DNA from: Amorphophallus konjac
Lineage: Eukaryota > Streptophyta > Magnoliopsida > Alismatales > Araceae
Assembly: GCA_022559845.1 (NCBI GenBank)
Contig: CM040120.1
Span: 162,360,334-162,424,333, forward strand
DNA length: 64,000 bases
Direction: 5' to 3'
The position numbers and the translations under genes are program-made. The notes under the pieces were generated by a model. That model was not told the DNA's origin. It did no database searches and saw nothing but the letters and a program-made list of their open reading frames with translations. Of the stretch, positions 45,342-55,171 are shown one piece after another. Within the stretch, counting starts at the first letter, position 1. Every line of letters begins with the position of its first letter.

Positions 45342-46019
45342 CTCCAGGATGAGATCGAGCGTCTCGTTTGTCAGGGGCACCTCTTCCGATTCCTGGCCGG
45401 GCAAAAGGAAGACCGAGGCGCCCCAGAGGAAATCGACAACGCCCCTCGCGGGGTCCATATCAACGTCATCGCTGGAGGAGCTGCATCAGGAGGAGACAGT
45501 GGCCGAGGAAGGAAGCGTCATGCTGAGCGGGCGAGCCGAGCCATCGAGCCTACCAGGGCCCCGCCGAGTGAGCCCCGGGTCATAGTCTTCTCCGACCAAG
45601 ACCTGGAAGGGCTAAGCACCCCGCATGACGACGCCCTAGTCATATCGGCCACAATAAACCATTGTAACGTAGACAGGATTCTAGTTGACAATGGAAGTGC
45701 CCCTGATGTATTATCCTATGAATGTTTCCTTAAGATGGGGGAGGATCCGTCTAAACTCCGCCCGATCCGAACCCCCCTGTGCGGGTTCAATGGCCAGGCC
45801 ACTTATCCCGAGGGAGCCCTAAGCCTGCCGGTTACTCTCGGCACCCCACCCAAAACCGTTACGGTCATGGTGGACTTCATAGTGATCAAGGGTATGATAG
45901 CATATAACGTAATCTTCGACCGAGGAATCCTTAGCCGAACGAAAGCGGTGCCCTCTACCTATTACCAAAAGATGAAGTTCCCCACCAAAAACGGGATACG
46001 GGAAGTCCGAGGTAACTAG
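45342..46019 (+). pseudogene. pol: Element F aspartic protease region
   Basis: This continues the Gag frame past the TAG at 45339. It contains the retropepsin motif ILVDNGSAPDVL (catalytic Asp at 45687-45689) and the family-typical LCGFNGQ and YNVIFDRGIL segments. It ends at TAG 46017-46019, after which the same frame continues into RT. Confidence 0.85.
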
Positions 46020-47723
46020 GCGATGGCCAGAAGGTGCTATAATATCTCGGTTGAAGCCACAAGGCCGGACGGGAAGAACAAGGGTCCCCGGGAATTCGAG
46101 GAAAAATCTGCAACCGCCGAGCCTGGAGGCGAATTGCTAGCGGTTTTCCTAAACGACGACCCGACCCTAGGAGTAAAGATCGGAGCCGACCTAACATCTG
46201 AGGTTCAACAGCAATACAAAGAGTTTCTTTCCGCGTACATCCGGGTCTTCGCATGGTCTGGTGATCAACTCCCTGGGATACCGGAGGAAACGGCGATGCA
46301 TAAGCTCAACCTCGACCCAACCATGAAGCCCGTGCAACAACGCAGAAGGAAGCACGCACCAGAAAAGCAGGCGATTATCAAGGAGCAAGTCACCAAGGGG
46401 CAAGAGACTGGTCTCTTTAGACCGGTCCTGTACCCGACGTGGCTGGCTAACGTCGTCCTGGTGCCAAAAGCTTTGGGCAAGTGGCGAATGTGCGTGGACT
46501 TCACCGACTTGAACAAGGCTACTCCAAAGGACTGCTATCCATTACCGAGCATCGACCAACTAGTTGACTCAACCTCGGGCAACGAGATACTCCGCTTCCT
46601 GGATGCCTATTCAGGTTACCATCAGATCAGAATGCACCCCGAAGACATCGAGAAGATCGCCTTTATCACCGACTTCGGCGTACACTGCTACACCCGGATG
46701 CCTTTCGGGTTGAAGAACGCTGGAGCCACGTACCAGAGGCTGGTCCATCATATGTTGGAGGGACAGCTCGGCTGAAACGTCGAGGCCTATATTGATGACA
46801 TGCTCGTGAAAACCCCCAAGGCCGAGGACCACTTCATCGACCTAGCGGAAACCTTCGACACCCTCCTGAAGTACAACATGAAGCTCAATCCTGCCAAGTG
46901 CTCCTTCGGGGTAAGGCCCGGGAAGTTCTTGGGCTTCTTAGTCACCCAGCGTGGGATCGAGGCCAACCCCGACAAGGTCCAGGCCATCCTGGACATGCTC
47001 CCACCCACCTGCATCAAAGATGTTCAACGCCTTACCGGGCGCATTGCTGCGCTCAGCAGATTCCTGCCCCGCGCGGCTGAACGATGCCTACCCTTCTTCA
47101 AACTGTTGAGGGGACCTAAAATGGCGTCTGCTACATTCACGTGGGACGAGGAATGCCAAAAAGTGTTCGCCGAGCTTAAGGAGTTCCTGGCTTCGCCCCC
47201 GGTGCTTTCCAAGCCTGTCCCAGGTGAAGCCTTGCATCTCTACCTCTCGGCGACTCCATCTACAGTTAGCTCGGTCCTAGTCAGAAATGACTCGGGAGTC
47301 GAGAGACCGGTCTACTACACCAGCAAGGTGCTCAATGAGGCTGAGAAAAGGTACCCCGCAACCGAGAAACTCGTGCTAGTGTTGGTTACCTCGGCCAAGC
47401 ACCTCCGACCCTATTTTCAAGGGCACTCCATCACCGTGCTGACCGGCGAACCGTTGAAGAGGATCCTCGCTCACCTTGAAGCCTCGGGATGCCTCGTCAA
47501 GTGGGCCATCATGGTCGGGGCCTACGATATATCGTATCGGCCTCGCTCAGCTATCAAAGGCCAGGCGCTCACTGACTTCATCACCGAGAGCACCATCCCG
47601 ACTGAAGAAAGATCTCCGTCCGCGCTCGGGCCGACCTGGGAACTATTCATCGACGGATCTTCCAACTCAGCCGGGAGCGGCGCCGGGATTCTCCTGAAGT
47701 CCCCTAAAGGAGCGGAGCTATAG
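46020..47723 (+). pseudogene. pol: Element F reverse transcriptase and RNase H
   Basis: The RT palm (MCVDFTDLNKATPKDCYPLP), the MPFGLKNAGATYQR box and the catalytic YIDD at about 46788-46799 are all readable in frame. A TGA at 46773-46775 sits five codons before the YIDD. The connection and RNase H follow (GKFLGFLVTQRGIEANPDK, LHLYLSATP, VYYTSKVLNEAEKRY). The start of the second RNase H (WELFIDGSSN) is reached before TAG at 47721. Confidence 0.9.
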
Positions 47724-48998
47724 TACGCCCTGAAGTTCAACTTCCAAGCATCTAACAATGCTTCCGAGTATGAGGCCCTCATATCGGGAGCCCGCATGGC
47801 CCGGTGGTTAGGGGCTGAGCGAGTCAGTATTCACACTGACTCCCAACTGGTCGCTAGCCAGGTCAACGGTGATTATGATGCTTGAGAAGCACCGATGATC
47901 AAATACCTACAGCTGGTCAAGACCGTGGCACAACAGTTCGAGAGTTTTGAGGTAGTCTGAATAGCTCGGGAGGAAAACTCCTGAGTGGACGCCCTCTCTC
48001 GGCTGGCCTCCTCACTTGACCCCGAGGGTACTCGATCGGTCCTTCTCGAAGAGCTAGAGCGGCCGAGCATCGATTCGGAGCTCCTAGATATTGACTCGGC
48101 CTCCCCAAGCGACTGGCGTACCCTCTATCTGTCTTGGCTTCAAGACTCTCAGGAGCCTCCCGACCCTCAGGAAGCCCGAAGATTGAAGTACCAAGCTCGG
48201 CGATTCGTCACTCTGTATGGCACTCTCTATCAGAGATCCTTTTCCGGCCCTCTCTTGAAGTGCCTCAGCACCGATGAAGCCAACCGAGCGATTGAAGAAG
48301 TTCACGAAGGACTGTGCCGAGTGCATTTAGGGGGAAGGTCGCTCGCCATGATCTTACTACGGCAAGGTTATTGGTGGCCCACCCTGCAGCGCGACTGCTC
48401 GGCCTATACACAACACTGTGACCGCTGCCAGCGATTTGACCACTTGGTCCATCATCCAGGAACGGAGCTCGTCACCCTAGCCGAGCCTTATCCTTTCGCT
48501 CGCTGGGGAATCGACATCCTCGGGCCATTCCCCACGGCCCAGGCCCAGAAGAAGTTCATTATCGTCGCCATCGATTACTTCACTAAGTGGATCGAGGCCG
48601 AAGCCACAGCAAGGATCACCGAGACAGTCATCTGGAATTTCATCTGGAAGTCGATCATTTGTCATTTCGACATCCCTCGGGTGATAGTAAGCGATAATGG
48701 TCGGCAATTTGATTCTCGTTATTTTCGAGATAGATGCGCCGACCTTAAGATTCACAATCACTTCACTTCGGTCGCCCACCCTCAGGCTAACAGGCTTGTC
48801 GATAATGCCAATAAGACTATCTTAAAAGGCATCAAGACTAGGCTCGGCAAGGCCAAGGGAAACTGGCTTGAGGAATTGCCGAATGTACTTTGGTCACACA
48901 GAACGACTCCCAGAACGGCAACCGGTGAAAGCTCCTTTCAGCTGGTATACGGTACCGAGGCCGTGATCCCATTGGAGATTAGCAACCCCTCCCTCTGA
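47724..48998 (+). pseudogene. pol: Element F archaeal-type RNase H and integrase core
   Basis: The second RNase H continues (NNASEYEAL, HTDSQLVASQVNG) but is broken by TGA at 47883, 47958 and 47982. From 47985 a 337-residue open piece carries the integrase: zinc region (HEGLCRVHLGG ... HCDRCQRF), catalytic Asp in WGIDILG and Asp in VSDNG. The residue in the catalytic Glu position (D plus 36) is Asp, coded GAT at 48801-48803, so the enzyme was probably inactive even without the stops. The core ends WSHRTTPRTATGESSFQLVYG. The piece stops at TGA 48996. Confidence 0.9.
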
Positions 48999-49349
48999 GT
49001 CATCTGCTTCTCGTCCGAGGCAAACGACCAGAAACTGCTCGAAAACCTCGACCTAGCAGATGAAGTCCGAGAGATTGCCAGCATCAGAGCAACGGAATAC
49101 CGACGCCGCCTCACTCGATACTACAACGCCAAAGTCCGAGACAGACACTTTCAATCGGGAGACTTTGTCCTCAGGAAAGCCGAAGCCTCTCGACCACTTG
49201 AGGCGGTGGGCAAGTTATCCCCTAATTGGGAAGGCCCCTACCGAGTGGTCGAGACGCTCGAAAAATGAGCATACCGTCTGTCCACGATGGAAGGAGAGCT
49301 CATCCCTTGGACCTAGAACGCAACTACATTACGCAAGTTCTACTTTTGA
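48999..49349 (+). pseudogene. pol: Element F integrase C-terminal domain
   Basis: In the same frame, it reads RRRLTRYYNAKVRDRHFQSGDFVLRKA and GKLSPNWEGPYRVVETL, the usual Tat integrase tail. Stops occur at 49266 (TGA) and 49314 (TAG) before the probable natural TGA at 49347. Confidence 0.85.
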
Positions 49350-50603
49350 ATACTGAACATTGTGCAAACGACATGAGATAAGATAAAAGGCTCCTTTCTT
49401 TTATTCAAACAACCCACTTGTACATCAGGAATGCCGAAGCCAGGAAAATATATGTCAAAAAACCAAAAAATCCATCTGGCGCCGTCGTATGAGCCCATCG
49501 CTCGGCTGACTCGGATGACCTTCCTGCGTCCAGCCACTGACTCTGCCTCGTGTAGAAACTGGCTCAGATAAAGGATAGTCGACCCCGTTGGCTCGGGCAG
49601 CTCGGGACAAAGGTGACAGAGGGATTAGGAAAGAGAAGGCAACTTTTCAAGTTGAACTTGGAAGGGAAGGGGGAGAGGGAATGCATATGAAAGCATCCTT
49701 CCCGCCAACCTGCCAACTCTTTGGAAGACAGAGAGTGCAGGCACCCTCCGAAGAGTGAAAGAAAGGAGGAGCAGAGCAGAAGAGGGAAAAAGAAGCTGTG
49801 AAAAAGAAAAAGAAACCAGCAGAGCTGGACGAGGAGGCAGGGGAAGGCCCGGAAAGGAGGGAGCTTAGTTGGCTTCCTCCTTCCCTCCGTGAAGCAAGCA
49901 GGAAGGGACGGGCGGCAGGGATGTCTGATGCCCCCATCCGTCCACCATCTCGCCCCCCTGCAAGCGCCGCCAAAACTGATAAAGGGAAGACGACGTGCCT
50001 CCACACGTCAAACCCTCTTTAAGTCCGTCCGTCGGCCGTTGAACCCTCTTTAAATCCGAAGCAGCAAGAACTCTCTACCCCCCGTCGTCGGTTGCCTCAT
50101 CTTCCGGAGAGTCTTCCATGCTCCAAGTACAACGACACAACGCTACGTGAAGAAGGAATGAGGAAAGACTGTCAGGGAAACCCCTAAGCGGTGGAGAGGA
50201 AGGGACGCACTTCAGACCTTTTATAGGCAAAGGGGGGAGGCTATTTGTCCTAAATGATTCTCTCCTCGAAAACACGCCAAAGGGATCTCTCCCTACGAAC
50301 GGTCACCTCAAACTTCTCATTTTTCGCCACAGCGGGATACACGAAGCGGCCAGGCATTCAAAGCATGAGAAAACGGAAAGACACACTATCAGGCGCTCAC
50401 CCAACCATCAGGCGAGATCCACGCAGAAAGTATCGGCTCTTTCCAACCACCGCAGATACGCTGAACAAAATACGGCAATGGCGATACAGAACAGATAAGT
50501 CTTCATCATAACGCTATTACCTTATTTATTTCTACACAAAAGAGGAAGTTTTTTCCTTCAAAAAGAAAAAAAGCATACAAAAAGAGGAAGTGAAGCAGAT
50601 ACA
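49350..50603. other. Element F spacer between integrase and antisense ORF
   Basis: No domain is visible. A second copy of catctggcgccgtc, as at the PBS, lies at 49473-49486. A minus-strand TATA-like CCTATAAAAGG lies at 50219-50229. The 146-residue and 119-residue minus-strand frames here overlap each other in a Ser/Phe-rich low-complexity stretch and are not convincing. Confidence 0.6.
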
Positions 50604-51238
50604 TCAGGCCTCCGGCCCACCTTGAAGCCCGGAAGTAGAGGGCTCTAGTGGTCTGCCCCCGACATCTTCGACGACGGCCGACCCTGGCACTGACCACACC
50701 GACGTGGGAACTGCCTCGGTTGCGTGCCCTCCTGAGGCATCCAGAGTTGGTGACCCCTCGGACGATGAGGCCCCGTGATTCTCTTCATCCTGCGTCGAAG
50801 CGGAGGAACTAGAGGATGACAAGTCCGAGTCATAACATTGCGCGGATGGGAAGTCAACTACTCCGGACGCCTGCTCCTCGGCGTAAGAGACGGCCCGGTC
50901 GTATCCCTGCTTGAACCCCTTGCGGATGCCCCGGAGAAGTCCAAGCTCGTAGTAGGGGAGGGCAGCCTCCTTGAGATCGACCAGGTAGGCCTCTGAGCTC
51001 TTGTACTGCTCGAGAGCCTCTGCCCTGGCCGATCCCACCCTACCAGCGAGCTCGGCCTCCTTCCGCTCCGCCTCGGCTGACTTCCGCTCGGCCTCAGCCG
51101 TCCGCTCTTCGGCCTCCGCCACCCGCTTCTCCGCCTCGGCCCGATCAGCCTCGGCCTCTCACCGAAGGCGCTCAGCTTCCTCCGCTCGGTCTACCAGATC
51201 TGCACGCTCGGTCTCCCACCGGCCATCCAGCTCAAGGC
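50604..51238 (-). pseudogene. Antisense ORF of element F (Tat aORF-type), 5' truncated
   Basis: On the strand opposite to gag-pol and downstream of it, this frame encodes a heptad-like Ala/Glu/Arg coiled coil (AEERTAEAERKSAEAERKEAELA). A conserved-looking block follows (ALEQYKSSEAYLVDLKEAALPYYELGLLRGIRKGF) and then an acidic Ser-rich tail. Antisense ORFs of this kind, of unknown function, are known in Tat/Retand elements of plants. Reading upstream of 51122 continues in frame but meets a TGA near 51160, and the beginning is cut off at 51238 by element G. Confidence 0.75.
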
Positions 51239-51468
51239 TGTTGACATATTTTGTTTCTTTCTACTCTCTTTCTTTTCTCTTCAATACCGGCTTGAAAGAT
51301 CTCTATTCTCTCCTAATAAATCGATGTGCAAAATAAAATATGACAGTAGAAGGAGAACATAAGAGAGTAAAGAACCGTGATCACCACCAAGGTGCCGTAC
51401 GCGATGAACACGCCGTGCCTTGGAAAGAGAGGGAGACACTCGCCTGACCTGCAGCGCTGGGGGATGAA

Positions 51469-52752
51469 CGGTTCGGGTAGAACCGCCTATAGCTTGCACG
51501 GTCTTACGATAGACCGCCTAAGGACGCTGTAGGAGGTGCGGGATGAAGGACTCCTGGCTGTTGAACGGCTTAGTCACGACCGCAGGAAGACGATGGACGG
51601 TCTAATCAGCACCGCACATCTTCTCGAACGGACCGTAGAGCACCGCGCAAGACCATCGAGCCAGAAGTCGCAAAGGGGTCCAACCTCCCCCCTCTCCAGC
51701 CGGCCAGAGGGGATGGGCCTCGTGCTAGGGATTGCTGACCTGCAAAAACAACGTGAAAACACAAAGAAACAACCTAGATTAGAACTGAAAGGTGTAGTAA
51801 ATGTCAAAATAATAAGAAGTGAACGTGACTAAGTGGAAAGGAGGATACCCGGGGGATTTTAAACCCCTAGGGTGTCAAAAATGCAGGTGGATGTGTGCAT
51901 GGTAATGAGGATGAAGGAAAACGTAGGGAGAGAGTGATGGGAATAATGCATGCAATGACAAAGAGGACAAAACCAATCAAACATAAAGACTCAAAACTTG
52001 ACTACTCCCTGAACCGGAAGCTTATATGGATGTAGAAAGCCTCCCTCCTTGGTGCTAGGTAGCTCAAGAATGCGGCAGGGCTTCACCGTCGACCAAAATC
52101 TCCCCCCCTCTCAAGCCCGGCCTTTAGGGTCTATTTATAGAGCACCTAAAGTCAGCCTCGAAATTAGGGTTTCCATTCATTTTTAGGACGAGATATTATC
52201 ACAAAAGTTGGAGATAATCGAGTTATCTCTCATCCATAAGAAATGGCATCGTAAAAGACTCCATATTCGAGAAGAAATCTCCGGATAAAGCCCGGGGACA
52301 CGTCTACGGATAGAGAGAGAAAATCCTTGATTTCTTCAGAGTTCGCAGGGTTAAACGGTCTCACGATAGACCACTCAACTGGTTGGGCGGTCAACAAGGG
52401 ACCGTCCATCCCTGTCGGTGAAAATTTCAAAAATAGGATAAATACCAACAAATTATCCATTAACCAACCGAAGATATCGCCGTTGGACTCTTATACTTGA
52501 GCGGCTATTATGGGACCGTCCAATAGAGCGAGCGGCCAAGGTCCAACCGTTTAACTCTTGTCGGTGATAAATGGAAAAAATGGATAATTATCCGAGAGAT
52601 ATTTAGGCTTTAGGACTCTGGAAGAAGAACGGTGCACTCCAGACCGTTCATCATGTTAAACGGCCAGGAATAAACCGCATAAGCCCTTGTTGGTGGAAAT
52701 TCAGAAAATCATCAGAAATCTTTTTAATGTATGAACGGCTCATAAATAACCG
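51469..52752. repeat. Array of 17-bp CGG-N11-CCG sites
   Basis: Ten sites have exactly 11 bases between CGG and CCG: starts at 51469, 51566, 51598, 51629, 52388, 52502, 52533, 52630, 52661 and 52736. One has 12 (51499-51516), and a degenerate one lies near 52354. Several have complementary arms, for example cggttcgggtagaaccg. Confidence 0.85.
52131..52140 (-). promoter_or_regulatory. TATA box of element G LTR
   Basis: The minus strand reads CTATAAATAG, with downstream sequence running left toward the PBS side of an LTR. Confidence 0.6.
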
Positions 52753-53006
52753 CTCAAGGGTTGAACGGCGGGGGATGACTCGTACATGTTCCTGGACACT
52801 TGATTTTTATAAACATGTTCAATTAACAAAAAACCAAGGCCCATTAAGCCCTGAATCGATACGGTCCCAACCAAGGAGGGAGGCTACCCATAAAACTGGC
52901 CCATGACTTACTAGAAAACGCCCAGCGAGTGATGGACAACTCGAGACATCAACAAATGGGAGCAAGAGAAATGACTCAACTTATCCGCAAAAAATGGGTG
53001 TCAACA

Positions 53007-55166
53007 GATGCCCCTCCTTAACGTCCTCTTTGCAGGGGAGCGAGCGGAGGTGAAGCGAAAGTGACACGGAACATGGAGATGAAGCGGAAATGCAGCGGAG
53101 CGGACTGAAAAGTGGGCGTTAAGGTAAAACGACACCTGTTTTTACCAACAAGCGATAAGAATCTTCCGAAAAACTCTGAACCAAACGCTATGAATGATAA
53201 AACCAAAAGCGACACCTATCTGGAGGGACTAAACTAAACGAAATAAATCGACAAGACCAACCTCACGGGGGACACAATCCCGCGGTCTAATGAGGAGGCC
53301 AAAAGCAGACAGTAAAAGTAAAAGGAAATAGGCTAAAGCTCCAGACGGGGACCTCTCAATCAACCAAACCAAGCGAATCGACCAAAGAGAACCTTTCAAC
53401 TCAGAGTGGAATTAGTTCCTCTTACTCAAAACACTGAACGCACAGCTAACCATCACTGATGGGGCATTCTTCAAGCAAACCATGGGTCATGAAAGCTCAA
53501 AAAGATGCGTATGATGCATGCTGGGCTAAAATAAATGAAATCATTAAAACGAATGCAAAGAAAGATTAAAATATAAAATGCTCGAGAATAATATTGCTAG
53601 GATGGGAGAATTAGAGTCAAGACACTATCCGCAACAACGGCGTGCAGGATAGAACCATCCTCCCCGTGATATCCCAACCTAACGGCCTATCCGAAGATTA
53701 AACACGTGAACTTGGATCATCATCGTTTTTGTTAAAGGGGAACATCAGATCCTGGAACACGTAGATAACCAACTGGTTCTCGAGATTACTATAACATAAT
53801 ACCATATAATAATGCAATAAGGGTGATAAGGATAGAAGGCCATACCTGACTTACCTGAGCAGGTGAAACGGCAAGTTTTTTTTTGGCTTTTACTTTTTTT
53901 CCCGATTTTTACGTATATGAATAAGACAAACAAGATAAGCATAGCGATTAACATAATGACAAACAACATGACATAACATGACGAGTGGAAAACAACACAA
54001 CAAGACAAACAAGCACATAGGCAACGACATAAACAGATAATACGGATGCATGAACACGGTGTGACAAGACAACAATCGACGGGACAACACATGGTTTGGA
54101 TAAGAATATGTCGATCAGACGGTTGGGACAACACATGGAACATGGAAAGACGACCATCGATATGTGCAAGATAACTAACAACATGTGGTGAGGAACAAAA
54201 CAACATGTGTGGGACAACACGGTGGGATATGGACATGAGACAAAGATACGGTGGGACAAAGAGACATAAATAAAACACGTTCTTCAATCAAAACTCGAGA
54301 TCAGAATGAAGCCGAACCGCCAGGTTCATAATTGTGAGGCAAAACCCTCCCACAGAAATATGATTATTAAAAGCTGAGAAGGACTAAAGCTTCAGAATAG
54401 ATCGAGAGATAAGATTGAAGGAGGAAAGAACAGATAAAAAATGTGGACATGAGGCAGAGCAAAAAGATATAGCAAAGAATGCCTGAGTACTTGCAACCTG
54501 CACACTTAGCAAACGGATTACGTATCTGTCCTCAAGATAAAAAATACATAAAAATAAAAGGCATATCTTTGGATTTTTGTAATTTTCTGATTTTTTTTAG
54601 ATTTTCATCAGTATTTCTTTTTTTCTGGATTTTTGAAATATTTGATTTTTTAATGAAAATTTGAAGTATTTGATTTTTTTTGATTTTTGACAATATTTGA
54701 TTTTTTTAGACTTTTGGTAATATTTGATATTTTTTTTTAGATTTTTTCATAGCAATCTACAGCACCTAAAGATGGGCTCGAACTACTGGCCAGAGATCGT
54801 CGTTCCTACCCCTTTCATTAAAGGCTTCCCTTATGTAGGGCGTGCATGTGAGGGTGGCTCGTCCCAACCAACCGCTTCTAAAGAACGGTGCCCCTACTAA
54901 GGCCATACCCGGGATACAACCCAGCGTAAGAGGGAGGAATAGAAGAAAATTGGGAGATAAGCTTTATGCAGGATGGGAGACATCAAGATTTGACTTCCTT
55001 TCAGGGCACTACCCCTCAAGGATACAGTCTGTTGTGTCGGGACTTTGTGTCTTTGATTTTGAGACCCATACTTACTAGGCACGCATGCGACTGGGCTCAT
55101 GACGTCCCGCGGGGAACTGTACTGCCACTCTTGCCATGCCTTTGATTTTCATAATTTTGCATATTC
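53007..55166 (-). other. Internal region of element G, left part
   Basis: No domain-bearing frame. The 180-residue minus frame at 53745-54287 lies in a Cys/Ser/Val-rich low-complexity stretch containing repeated gggacaacacatgg words. 54560-54750 is a T-rich stretch with repeated aatatttgatttttt units. The region ends at the element H TSD. Confidence 0.6.
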
Positions 55167-55171
55167 ATTTT

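Larger units (their letters stand above)
43127..51238 (+). mobile_element. Element F: Tat-lineage Ty3/gypsy retrotransposon (5' part)
   Basis: Plus-strand order: 744-bp LTR, PBS, gag, protease, RT, RNase H, second archaeal-type RNase H, integrase, then an antisense ORF. The second RNase H and the antisense ORF both point to the Tat clade (Retand-like). It inserted into the 5' LTR of element D and is itself cut by element G at 51239, so its 3' LTR is not in the window. Confidence 0.85.
51239..53006 (-). repeat. 3' LTR of element G
   Basis: It is 1768 bp with perfect 8-bp inverted ends. The minus-strand TATA box CTATAAATAG lies at 52131-52140. Two clusters of 17-bp CGG-N11-CCG sites lie on either side of it. 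Confidence 0.8.

Noticed and set aside
43668..45458. Minus-strand frames of 88-212 residues over element F gag
   Set aside because: GC-rich antisense of the gag frame; no domain and no coding-like pattern, unlike the antisense ORF at 50604-51238.
49564..50006. Overlapping 146- and 119-residue minus-strand frames
   Set aside because: Two overlapping frames of equal quality in a Phe/Ser/Leu-rich low-complexity stretch; no recognised domain.
51469..52752. Gal4-type upstream activating sites taken literally
   Set aside because: Geometry matches CGG-N11-CCG, but Gal4-type Zn2Cys6 factors are not known in plants. I keep the spacing pattern as a finding and reject the factor identity.
51239..53006. 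DNA transposon with TGTTGACA terminal inverted repeats
   Set aside because: The TG...CA ends, internal TATA box and an adjacent polypurine tract fit an LTR better; no transposase is present and only one copy is in the window, so this remains a lower-ranked alternative.
53745..54287. 180-residue minus-strand frame rich in Cys and Val
   Set aside because: It arises from repeated acaacac words in non-coding element G sequence; an apparent multi-pass membrane protein is a composition artefact.
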